Positions 19,001 through 27,192 of a stretch of 64,000 bases of DNA are shown here, one piece after another. Numbering within the stretch: the stretch's first letter is position 1; the number at the start of each line of letters is the position of its first letter. Where the stretch lies: positions 3,720,001 to 3,784,000 of the forward strand of contig NZ_CP060394.1 of the NCBI RefSeq assembly GCF_014274465.1, given 5' to 3'. The stretch is from Alloacidobacterium dinghuense. Lineage in GTDB: Bacteria; Acidobacteriota; Terriglobia; Terriglobales; Acidobacteriaceae. A program made the position numbers and the translations under genes. The notes beneath the pieces were generated by a model that ran no database searches, had not been told where the DNA came from, and saw only the letters and a list, made by a program, of their open reading frames with translations.

Positions 19001-19588
19001 GACGTGTCTCAGCGCGTAGTGCTCAGTTACGTTTATGACCTGCCCTTTGGTCACGGTCAAAAGTACATGGCCGATGCGTCCGGCGTCACCGGGAAAGTGG
19101 TTTCCGGCTGGGGCCTCGATGGCATCACGACGTTTCAGAAGGGCTTCCCCTTGCCGATAAGCTATGGGGGCTCGACAGCGCTGTCAAAGGCGAGTCTGGG
19201 AATCGGGGTTTTGCGCCCGAATATTGCGGCGGGATGCAGCAAGGGTACCTCGCACGTCCATTCGGTGGGGGGAGTCGCCTGGTTTAACCCAGAATGCTTC
19301 ACAGCTCCCAGCGACTTTGGTTTCGGGAACGAGTCGCGCGTGGATCCAACGCTTCGGGGCGCAGGGATCAATAACTGGGATCTCGCGATATTCAAGACGA
19401 CGAGCTTCGGGCCAGCGGAAAAGTTCGGTGTGCAGTTCCGAACGGAGTTCTTCAATGCATTTAATCGCGTCCAGTTTGGCCCACCGAATACCGCTTGCTG
19501 TACATCGAATAACACGAGTTTCGGAATTACTAGCAGCCAATTGGGTAATCCGAGGCTCATTCAGTTCGCTCTGAAGTTTCAGTTCTAA
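16016..19588 (+). CDS. TonB-dependent receptor, Oar-like, with carboxypeptidase-regulatory-like domain
   Basis: About 1190 aa starting at GTG 16016, which AGGAGG precedes by 4 nt; the open frame runs further upstream without an SD. Order of parts: signal peptide ([17 protein letters not shown]), a carboxypeptidase-regulatory-like beta-sandwich ([25 protein letters not shown]), a plug region ([47 protein letters not shown]), then a long 22-strand-type barrel with [23 protein letters not shown] and [13 protein letters not shown]. It ends with Phe in [10 protein letters not shown]. Such receptors import large or scarce ligands across the outer membrane with TonB energy. The barrel is unusually Cys-rich for this family ([22 protein letters not shown]). 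It heads an operon with CRTAC1 and TPR genes. Confidence 0.92.
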   Translation: [1190 protein letters not shown]

Positions 19589-19733
19589 CAGGTGAGCGGA
19601 GCGAAGGTGGATGCTGCATCGCGGCTAACGATGACCGTCAACGCTGTATTCCACGGGCCTTGCAACTGCGATGCGCGCGCGTGTGACTTCTGCTAACCTT
19701 GCGATTGCCTGACGGGAGCACGCGCAAAATCGG

Positions 19734-21380
19734 ATGAACCGGCGGATCACACGACGCGATTTCCTCGAAGCGTTTGCCGCCATGGGCCTGGCTTTGCCCG
19801 GGCCCATGTCCTTGTTTGACACGAAGCATCCGCGTGGCCTGGATTTCAACCACGTGAATTCGCCCACGCCGCAGAAGTACCTGATCGAAACGATGGGCGG
19901 CGGTGTGGCGCTCTTCGATTACAACAACGACGGGTTGCTCGACATTTTTCTGGTCAATAGCGGCCGGCTCGCGAATCCGATGCACCCACCCGAGACCTTC
20001 GACCGGCAAAATCCTCGGAATTGGAATCGCCTCTACCGGCAGAATCCGGATGGAAGCTTCACGGACGTAACAAAGGAAGCGGGTCTGGCGAACGCGGGTG
20101 ACGGCAATTACGGCATGGGTGTGGCGGTCGGCGATTACGACAATGATGGCTTTCCCGACCTGTACGTCACGAATTACGGGAAAAACACCCTCTACCACAA
20201 CAATAAGGATGGAACGTTTACAGACGTCACCACCAAGGCAGGCGTGGAGGCTGGCGGTTGGAGCTGCTCCGCAGGCTTTTTTGATTACGACAATGACGGT
20301 CACCTGGATTTGCTCGTTACGCGCTACATGATATGGGATACGCAACACAGTAAGATCTGCGGAGGCGAGTGGCAGACATATTGCCCGCCAGCTGAGTTCC
20401 CAGCAACCACAAATATCCTCTATCGCAATCGCGGGGATGGCACATTTGAAGATGTCAGCCAACGCTCCGGGATTGCGTCGGTCAAGGGGCGCTCGCTTGG
20501 CGTGTCGTTCGCGGACTACGATGACGATGGATTCACCGACATCTTTGTTTCTAACGACGGCATGCGCCAGTTTCTTTTCCACAATAACGGCGACGGGACA
20601 TTCACAGAATGCGCTCTGGAAGCGGGCACGGCGCTAACCGCCGATGGCAAGCCTTTATCGGGCATGGGCACTGTCTTCCAGGATTACGACAACGACGGGA
20701 GGCCCGACATCCTGGTGACGGTGCTGCCCCGCGAGGTTTACGCACTCTTTCATAATGATGGCAATGGGTTATTCAGCTACCGCAGTCTGCAGGCAGGCCT
20801 GGGCTTGCTCTCCGCGGCAAGCTCGGGGTGGGGTATAGGCTTGGAGGACTTCGACAACGATGGCTGGAAGGACTTGTTCGTCGCCCAGAGCCATGTGCTG
20901 GACAACGTAGAAGCGATCGACCCTATGCTTCATTACAAGCAGGCGCCGTTAATGGCGCTCAATCACAACGGGCGCTTTGAGCGAGCTGATGCAGGAACCA
21001 CCGAGGCGATTGCCGGCCGCGGCGCGGCGTTCGGCGATCTGAATAACGATGGCTGGATGGACGTTGTCGTCACTTCGCTGGGCGGAGAGCCGCTGATGCT
21101 TTTGAATCACGGCGGATCTGGAAATTGGCTCTCGATCTCCTTGCGCGGAACGCGCAGTAACCGCGATGGGCTAGGTGCGTCCGTGCAGGTCAACGGTCAG
21201 AAGCGATTCGCAACCACGGCTGGCAGCTACATTTCGGCGAGCGACAAGCGTCTCCACTTTGGCCTCGGCGCGGCTCAGTTGGCCAAAGTGGAAATTCACT
21301 GGCCCTCTGGCTGCCATCAAATCCTTGAGGGTGTCAGAGCCAATCAGTTTCTTGAAGTCCGCGAGCCGGAGAAATCATGA
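19734..21380 (+). CDS. CRTAC1-family FG-GAP/VCBS repeat protein with ASPIC/UnbV domain, Tat signal
   Basis: 548 aa. The N-terminus NRRITRRDFLEAFAAMGLALPGP carries a twin-arginine motif followed by a hydrophobic stretch, indicating folded export by Tat. The body is made of FG-GAP/VCBS blades with calcium-binding DxDxDG-type loops: LFDYNNDGLLDIFLVN, VGDYDNDGFPDLYVTN, FFDYDNDGHLDLLVT, FADYDDDGFTDIFVSN, FQDYDNDGRPDILVT, LEDFDNDGWKDLFVA and FGDLNNDGWMDVVVT. This makes a seven-bladed propeller. The C-terminus (GLGASVQVNGQKR to SDKRLHFGLGAA, VEIHWPSG) is the ASPIC/UnbV domain. Function in this family is unknown; binding of extracellular matrix or glycans is suggested by relatives. It overlaps the next gene by ATGA. 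Confidence 0.93.
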   Translation: MNRRITRRDFLEAFAAMGLALPGPMSLFDTKHPRGLDFNHVNSPTPQKYLIETMGGGVALFDYNNDGLLDIFLVNSGRLANPMHPPETFDRQNPRNWNRLYRQNPDGSFTDVTKEAGLANAGDGNYGMGVAVGDYDNDGFPDLYVTNYGKNTLYHNNKDGTFTDVTTKAGVEAGGWSCSAGFFDYDNDGHLDLLVTRYMIWDTQHSKICGGEWQTYCPPAEFPATTNILYRNRGDGTFEDVSQRSGIASVKGRSLGVSFADYDDDGFTDIFVSNDGMRQFLFHNNGDGTFTECALEAGTALTADGKPLSGMGTVFQDYDNDGRPDILVTVLPREVYALFHNDGNGLFSYRSLQAGLGLLSAASSGWGIGLEDFDNDGWKDLFVAQSHVLDNVEAIDPMLHYKQAPLMALNHNGRFERADAGTTEAIAGRGAAFGDLNNDGWMDVVVTSLGGEPLMLLNHGGSGNWLSISLRGTRSNRDGLGASVQVNGQKRFATTAGSYISASDKRLHFGLGAAQLAKVEIHWPSGCHQILEGVRANQFLEVREPEKS

Positions 21381-22447
21381 TTGGTGCTTTCCTGTCGGTC
21401 TTACTCATGATACAGGCTTCCGCGTCGCCGGCCATCGAGCATGTGCATGTAGGAGTGGACGCAGAAAAGCGCGGACAACTGGACGCAGCGTTGGCCGAGT
21501 TTCAAAAGGCAACTGAGCTCGATCCCAAACTGGGAGTCGCGTTCGCCGATCTCGGTGGGGTATACATCGAGAAACGCGATTATGCGGCCGCTATTCCGCC
21601 TTTGAAGCGGGCCATTGAGCTCAGCCCCGACCTCGAAGCGGCCCACCGATTGTTGGGTTACGCACTTTTGGCTCAAGGGTATGCCACCGAAGCGATTCCA
21701 CATCTTGAGAAGGCGCAGGCCGAGGACGCGCTCGGTATCGCTCTGCTCGACGCAGGCAAATTGCCGGAGGCCGTGGCAGTTCTTCAAAAAGCTCTGGCTC
21801 AAAGTCCGAATGACCCGGAGCTGCTCTATTACTATGGCCGAGCCTCCGGCCTGCTCTCCAAGCAGGTTTTTGACGAACTCGAAGCTCGCTTTCCGGATTC
21901 CGCTCGTGCCCATGAGATGATGGCGCAGGACTACGCAGTGCTGCGAGATGTCCCTAACGCCGAACGGGAATTTTTCGAAGCATTGCGTCTGCGCCCACAA
22001 ACAGCGGGTTTGCACCTGCAGCTGGGCGAACTCTACGCCCGCGCACAGCAATGGGACAAAGCCGAAGAACAATTCCGGTTAGAAACTGAAGCTCAACCAG
22101 GGAGCGCCGAAGCATTTTATCGTCTCGGTGAAGCTCGGCTGCAGTTGGGCAAATTCCACGAAGCGCGCGAGGCACTCGTCCAGTCCGACCAGCTGAGAGA
22201 GGACATGCCGGAAACCCTCTACCAGCTAGGAAAGGCGGCGGCTATGGATGGAGACGATACGATGGCGGAGAAGTACTGGCAGCATCTTCTAACCTTGGAG
22301 AAAAATACTCCGCTTGCCGCCCAAGCGCACTTTGGTCTTTCTGGCATTTATCGCAAACTGGGAAAGCCCGCGGATGCCGATCGCGAAATGCAAGAATTCC
22401 GTAAATTGCAGAGCAAGCCGGGTCACACGGACGTTTCGCCGAATTAG
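21377..22447 (+). CDS. Tetratricopeptide repeat protein, exported
   Basis: 356 aa beginning in the ATGA overlap with the CRTAC1 gene, so translationally coupled. A short signal-like start (MIGAFLSVLLMIQASASP) precedes TPR units: KRGQLDAALAEFQKATELDP, GVAFADLGGVYIEKRDYAAA, AHRLLGYALLAQGYATEAI, and later HLQLGELYARAQQWDKAEEQ and AFYRLGEARLQLGKFHEAR. About eight to nine repeats form a helical scaffold for protein contacts. In Acidobacteriota the order TBDR - CRTAC1 - TPR recurs, suggesting a complex at the outer membrane. The TPR protein is the likely periplasmic adaptor; this is inference. Confidence 0.9.
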   Translation: MIGAFLSVLLMIQASASPAIEHVHVGVDAEKRGQLDAALAEFQKATELDPKLGVAFADLGGVYIEKRDYAAAIPPLKRAIELSPDLEAAHRLLGYALLAQGYATEAIPHLEKAQAEDALGIALLDAGKLPEAVAVLQKALAQSPNDPELLYYYGRASGLLSKQVFDELEARFPDSARAHEMMAQDYAVLRDVPNAEREFFEALRLRPQTAGLHLQLGELYARAQQWDKAEEQFRLETEAQPGSAEAFYRLGEARLQLGKFHEAREALVQSDQLREDMPETLYQLGKAAAMDGDDTMAEKYWQHLLTLEKNTPLAAQAHFGLSGIYRKLGKPADADREMQEFRKLQSKPGHTDVSPN

Positions 22448-22740
22448 CCAATATTAGACAACAAGCAGGCAAGGGAATCACCCGTGAATGAGAGATCTCC
22501 TAGAGGGATTGCCAGGATTCCGTTTAGGGTTTCGCAGTGCAACCGAATAGATGATTGTGAGAGAACCTCGATCGTTTACGTTATAACTTTCTTTACCATC
22601 TAGGGATTGCAGCGATGAGTTTGTCCGATGTCTTCTGATATGCGGTAAGTGTGATCTGCATTGTTGACGGTCAACCGACTATAGTCGCCTATCAAGAGCA
22701 GTACAGCAGACACAATGCTCAATGACTCATTTAATCTTAT
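22448..22740. other. Intergenic region with a short palindrome
   Basis: No gene seen. A perfect inverted repeat GTTGAC-G-GTCAAC lies at 22663-22675, the size of a dimeric repressor operator. It lies upstream of decayed gene fragments, so its target may be gone. Confidence 0.35.
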
Positions 22741-22821
22741 AATCCGCCACAGAGGAGGCGTGCGAAGGATGCTGTGCGACGGCTTGCTTACGAGGCGGCT
22801 GCCGAAGCTTACGCCCGCTAA

Positions 22822-23112
22822 ACTAACCTCACCGGCGGTTTCGGCGCTGGGCTGCAAGGCGCAGTCTCTCAATACGACAAGACCTTTCCGACACGCTTTT
22901 ATACCTTCACCGAACCATCCTATAACCTATTTCAAGAGCCGAATTACGCCCAGCTGCAAGCGGACGCTATTGTTGGCGCACATCAAGCAGGTGCTCGTGG
23001 CCTGAAGATTTTGAAGACACTTGGCCTATATTTGCGCGAGCAAACCACCACGGGCAGCCTGGTCAAGGTGGATGACCCTCGCTTTGATCCAATGTGGGAG
23101 ACTTGTGGCGGC
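22822..23112 (+). pseudogene. Fragment of a TIM-barrel amidohydrolase (amidohydrolase-2 type)
   Basis: About 97 codons in one frame (NLTGGFGAGLQG, YDKTFPTRFYTFTEPS, GAHQAGARGLKILKTLGLYL, LVKVDDPRFDPMWETCG) match the middle of a metal-dependent hydrolase family common in Acidobacteriota. An in-frame TAA stands just upstream at 22819. The conserved metal-binding ends are missing, and downstream the frame runs straight into unrelated sequence. This is a non-functional internal fragment. Confidence 0.7.
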
Positions 23113-23134
23113 CTTTGGCCAGTCCATCTCCTCC

Positions 23135-23299
23135 TTCTACGTGTCGAAGATAGGGGATGATTCGAATCCCAGCACGCAAAGGGCACCTTGGCGCACCATT
23201 CAACATGCCGCAGATACTGTGCATGCGGGTAGTACCGTCAATGTGCGGGGTGGAATCTACTAAGAGCGCGTAAGCATCAAGACATCAGGTAACGCGACT
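23135..23299 (+). pseudogene. Fragment of a right-handed beta-helix (pectate-lyase-like) protein
   Basis: The frame reads FYVSKIGDDSNPSTQRAPWR, TIQHAADTVHAGSTVNVRGG, IY, an in-frame stop, then ERVSIKTSGNATD. This is the N-terminal signature of DUF1565/parallel beta-helix carbohydrate-active proteins. Only the first coil is present. It is joined to the amidohydrolase fragment through about 22 nt of unclear origin. Confidence 0.65.
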
Positions 23300-23300
23300 G

Positions 23301-23396
23301 ATCGGTAGAATCTGGGCAAACGGCGCCAGCAGGCGTGGCGCGACGTTCCACTTCACCTTGCCAGCGGCTCCCGCAGAAACAAACCCTCCACTTTGA
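23301..23396 (+). pseudogene. C-terminal tail of a sensor histidine kinase
   Basis: 32 codons reading IGRIWANGASRRGATFHFTL then PAAPAETNPPL and a stop. This corresponds to the G2 box and last strand of a histidine kinase ATPase domain (usual form GGATFxFTLP). The rest of the kinase is absent. It abuts the beta-helix fragment directly. Confidence 0.6.
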
Positions 23397-23432
23397 TCCC
23401 ACAGTAAGGAACAGCCCTCTGGGGCGAAGGGC

Positions 23433-26400
23433 TCAGAAAGTGAGCTTGAGTGCGAATTGCACCAGGCGCGGATTGTTCACGGTTGAGTTTACGGAGCCGA
23501 AGCCGACTGCACTTATGTCGTTGACCGGCAGACCAAACTGCGCGTGATTGAAGAGATTGAAAAACTCAGCTCGGAAGGTTACGCCCATTTTTTCCTTCGG
23601 CAGCACAAACTGTTTGATGACAGAGAAGTCCGTGTTGACGAAGTCGGGACCTAAGACCGGGACGCGAGATGCGTTGCCGAGTTGTCCGATGGGAGGGGCA
23701 ACGAAACATGCCTGATTAATGTACTGGCTCTGGCTGTGATGCGCCGCGTATGCGTTGCATCCTGGAACCTGATCGGGGCGATTCCAGTTGTTGCTGTTGC
23801 CACCGTTCTGGAAAGAGGCGCCAGAATGGTTGGTACTGTCGATCAAGGGATCCGGAAAACCGGAAGAAATCCTTTCGATGACGGTTAGCTGGTAGTTGCC
23901 AAGAAGCGTATTGGTCAGGCCGCTCCAATTGCTGCCGAACTGCTTGCCCCTGCCGAAGGGAAGATCGTAGATCACGCTGCCAGTAAAGCTGTTATAAAGA
24001 TTGATCTGCGACAGGGCGTAATCCAGCTTCTGCCAGTTGGGGAGCGGGAAATATGGCGCACTCAGCAGGGACCCCAGACCATCGGACAGGCCATTGTCCA
24101 TCGTATGGGAATAGGAGTAGGCGATCAGAGCATAAAGCCCCTTCGATGTCTTGGTTTCTGCTTTGACTTGCAGCGAGTCGTAGTTTGTTTTGCCCACATC
24201 GCCGAAGAGGAAGATCGTAGTGAATGGCCCATAGGGTGGTGAAAAAGGTTGTCCTCCGGGCGCACAGCCAATTGTGTAGGAAGGTGATCCGACACAGGCA
24301 GACGGGCTTCCGACATTGATGTCATTCCCCGCGACCAGGATGTGGTTGCTGCGCGAACCTGCATACCCCATCGTGAGCACGATATTGCCCGGCAGTGCCT
24401 GTTCGACGTTCAGGTTGTATTGCCGCACCCTGCCCAACTTGAAGTCTGTGGGTTGCGTATAAAACGAGCCGGTAAATGTTCCAACGGTGGGCGGTGCTGG
24501 AATGGCTTGAAATCCGTCGGAGAGACTGATGGCGTTCGGTGTCTGTCCAAGTACAGTGGAGCAGTATGAGGTTGCGAAGGCGCAGCCGATAGATGGGGGG
24601 AAGGCGTCGGATTCACCAAGGAAAGGCGGGTTTTGCCAAAGACCCTGCGCCCCCTGACTCCACGCTGAGTCGTGAAAGATGGCGAAGCCAGCTCGAAATA
24701 CGGTCTTATCGCTGCCGAAGAACTTCCACGCCGCACCGATGCGCGGTTCTAGAGCAGTCCAATCCATGGTCACTCCGGCAGACGAACTGACACCGTTTTG
24801 GTTGGCAACAAGAAGCTGTCCGGTGCTGGGAATATAGTTTGCGAGGCGTCCGTGAGCTTCAGAGATTGGTGTAGTCATGTCCCAGGCAAGGCCAAGATTG
24901 AGCGTGAGAGAATTCGTGATTCTCCAATCATCCTCACCAAAAGGACGATAGATCTTCCATCGACGGCCGGTAACAGGACCGTTGAACGTCTGGTCGTGAA
25001 TTGCCCCTCCGGTAATGCCGAGAAGGAAATCGGCCTCTGGATTGCCCCCAACATTCGCGCTGCTGAGACCGGTGAAGTTGCCGCCATTGCCAATGAGCCA
25101 GAAGCCATCCTGAAAGGCCTCTGTACCGACGTTCATCTGATTGGCCCGGAAGTCGAGCCCGACGTGAATGTCATGCTTGCGGACGATAAGATCGAGCGAG
25201 TCGCGGAAGGAGAAGATATTCGTTCCACCCTGGAAGGGGGAATACCCGCGATCTCCGAGAGCCCAATAGCCGCCTTGGACGAGTGTTGAGACCAGCCCGC
25301 AGCTATAGGCGCCCGGTGCGCATGGGGTGGCGCCAGGGGGACATCCGAGGTTAGCGTTGGGAATTCCGCCGGGCACGATGGTGGCAGAGGCGCAGGTTCC
25401 CGTACCTTGCGAAGAGATGTAATCGAAGATGCGGTTGTAGCCGAAGGTGGCCTGATTGACCATCCTGGCGGAGAAGACGTGCGTTTCTCCGATGGCGGCA
25501 TTGCGAGCGTGATTGATGATGCGCTGATTGGTGCCGAAGGCGTTAGCTGAAGCAAAGGATGGCGGATTCGAGCCGCCCGGCACGTAGGAGAACGCCTGAT
25601 CGTAGCTGAAACGGCCGAAGAGCGAATCGGCCGTGGAGAGTGTATGGTCCAGACGGCCATCAAACTTCGTCTCGTCGAGCTCGCGTACGGGAATGTTGAC
25701 GTAGTTATATCCCGCTGCGGCATTGCTGGCGTTTGGCGTGGGATATAGGTTTATCATCGCCTGCCCAATGTTGTTGATCAGGTTGGATGGGATCTTGCTG
25801 CATGGGGTTCCCTGTGGCTGGCGTCCGTCAGGGTTGGCAGCTATAGGTTGTCCTGCTCCATTGCACTGGAAATAGACATTCGGATAAACGTTGGGATTGG
25901 TTGAGGCCCCAATCATATTCGGGTTTACGATGGCGAGACCGCTGATGGCATTGCCGAAAGGATCGGCGGAGAAGTCGCCTGTGCGCATTGCCAGTGATGG
26001 AACCAGGCCCGTGAAGGTGATGCCGTGGCGCTGATATTTCTGTTCGCCATCGACAAAGAAGAACGTCTTATTTTTTCGAATGGGACCGCCGATTGCGCCT
26101 CCGAACTGGTTCAGGTTGAATTTCTCGGCAGAGGTCGCAAAATAGCTCTTGGCATCAAGCGCCGTGTTACGGAAAAACTCGTACAGCGTTCCATGGAAGT
26201 CGTTCGTTCCTGACTTCGTCGTCAGAAGTACGGTGGGACCGGCGCGCGTTCCGTATTCGGCGGAGTAGGTGTAGGTGAGAACCTTGAACTCCTGAATGTC
26301 GTCGATGGAGGTCAAGATGGCGATGCCGCCTGCGGTCAATTCATTATTGTCAACTCCATCGAGCAACCAATCGGTGCTGTTTGGGCGGGAGCCGCCGACC

Positions 26401-27029
26401 GACAATGAGAAGGGGCCGCGTGCTGCTACCTCACTGCTTGCTGCAGAGGTAAAGAAGCTGCCGGGATTCGTCTCCGCTGTGGCGCCTGCCGTGAGTGTGG
26501 CGAGTTGCACAAAATCGCGGCCGTTTAAGGGCAGTTGCGCGACTTGCTGCGACGTGATGACCTGACCGAGAGAGGGATTGGCTGTCTCGACAGCGACTGC
26601 CTCGCCGGCAACGGTGACGGTAGTGGATACGCTCGCAGGAGCAAGGTTGAAGTCAAGTTCGCGAGCTTGATCGACCTGGAGATTGAGATCTTTGGATTCG
26701 CTGCTTTGGAAGCCGGTCGAATCCACGCGTACCGTGTATATACCCACGGGGAGTAACGGGATCGAATAGTGGCCTGCCTCGTCAGTCTTACCCGTGCGTT
26801 CAAGACCGGTTGCCTGAGAGGTAGCCGTAACGGTCGCTTCAGGAACGCTCGACCCGGTTTTATCGGTAACTGTGCCGGAGAAGCTTCCCGTGGCCTGACC
26901 GTACAGAAGCGGACAGACTGCTGCCACACTCATGCTGAAGATGATTAAGAAGAATACTTTGCGTGCCAGCCTCGAAGTCAAACACCGGAAATATTCCGGA
27001 GATACCGCCCCAATCGTCGGGCAATTCAT
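23433..27029 (-). CDS. TonB-dependent receptor, Oar-like, with carboxypeptidase-regulatory-like domain
   Basis: About 1198 aa from ATG 27029, which AGAGG precedes at 7 nt; the ATG 18 nt upstream lacks an SD. The N-terminus carries a hydrophobic signal (VFFLIIFSMSVAAVCPLLYGQ). Next come a regulatory-like domain (GSFSGTVTDKTGSSVPEATV), the plug (LPLNGRDFVQLATLTAGA, EFKVLTYTYSAEYGTRAG, LLTTKSGTNDFHGTLYEF) and the barrel with NLNQFGGAIGGPIRKNKTFF and VIYDLPFGRGKQFG. It ends in RLVQFALKLTF. The ligand is not known; the family includes peptide, polysaccharide and siderophore carriers. A good sigma-70 promoter is visible upstream. Confidence 0.92.
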   Translation of the reverse strand: MNCPTIGAVSPEYFRCLTSRLARKVFFLIIFSMSVAAVCPLLYGQATGSFSGTVTDKTGSSVPEATVTATSQATGLERTGKTDEAGHYSIPLLPVGIYTVRVDSTGFQSSESKDLNLQVDQARELDFNLAPASVSTTVTVAGEAVAVETANPSLGQVITSQQVAQLPLNGRDFVQLATLTAGATAETNPGSFFTSAASSEVAARGPFSLSVGGSRPNSTDWLLDGVDNNELTAGGIAILTSIDDIQEFKVLTYTYSAEYGTRAGPTVLLTTKSGTNDFHGTLYEFFRNTALDAKSYFATSAEKFNLNQFGGAIGGPIRKNKTFFFVDGEQKYQRHGITFTGLVPSLAMRTGDFSADPFGNAISGLAIVNPNMIGASTNPNVYPNVYFQCNGAGQPIAANPDGRQPQGTPCSKIPSNLINNIGQAMINLYPTPNASNAAAGYNYVNIPVRELDETKFDGRLDHTLSTADSLFGRFSYDQAFSYVPGGSNPPSFASANAFGTNQRIINHARNAAIGETHVFSARMVNQATFGYNRIFDYISSQGTGTCASATIVPGGIPNANLGCPPGATPCAPGAYSCGLVSTLVQGGYWALGDRGYSPFQGGTNIFSFRDSLDLIVRKHDIHVGLDFRANQMNVGTEAFQDGFWLIGNGGNFTGLSSANVGGNPEADFLLGITGGAIHDQTFNGPVTGRRWKIYRPFGEDDWRITNSLTLNLGLAWDMTTPISEAHGRLANYIPSTGQLLVANQNGVSSSAGVTMDWTALEPRIGAAWKFFGSDKTVFRAGFAIFHDSAWSQGAQGLWQNPPFLGESDAFPPSIGCAFATSYCSTVLGQTPNAISLSDGFQAIPAPPTVGTFTGSFYTQPTDFKLGRVRQYNLNVEQALPGNIVLTMGYAGSRSNHILVAGNDINVGSPSACVGSPSYTIGCAPGGQPFSPPYGPFTTIFLFGDVGKTNYDSLQVKAETKTSKGLYALIAYSYSHTMDNGLSDGLGSLLSAPYFPLPNWQKLDYALSQINLYNSFTGSVIYDLPFGRGKQFGSNWSGLTNTLLGNYQLTVIERISSGFPDPLIDSTNHSGASFQNGGNSNNWNRPDQVPGCNAYAAHHSQSQYINQACFVAPPIGQLGNASRVPVLGPDFVNTDFSVIKQFVLPKEKMGVTFRAEFFNLFNHAQFGLPVNDISAVGFGSVNSTVNNPRLVQFALKLTF

Positions 27030-27083
27030 AAACAGACCTCTTTCCATGAACAGTTAAGGAGGTTCTATTCGCAGATTTGAGTA

Positions 27084-27112
27084 ACTGTAAGAAATTACAG
27101 ACCGAACGTCAA
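27084..27112 (-). promoter_or_regulatory. Sigma-70 promoter for the TBDR at 27029
   Basis: On the minus strand TTGACG (27112-27107) and TACAGT (27089-27084) are separated by exactly 17 nt, about 55 nt upstream of the start codon. Both hexamers are one to two bases off consensus. Confidence 0.6.
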
Positions 27113-27192
27113 CGCAAAGTTTTGTCTGCGATGGCGCACAACATTCCAAAAGTGGACATCATGAATCTGAATTTTGGATAGTGAGCCCAGCC

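Noticed and set aside
19638-20582. A 314-aa minus-strand frame opposite the CRTAC1 gene
   Set aside because: Repeated VIVVI segments are the complement of the calcium-loop repeats, not a real protein.
22663-22675. GTTGAC-G-GTCAAC palindrome as an active operator
   Set aside because: Downstream sequence is only gene fragments, so there is no intact target; kept as a mention in the intergenic entry.
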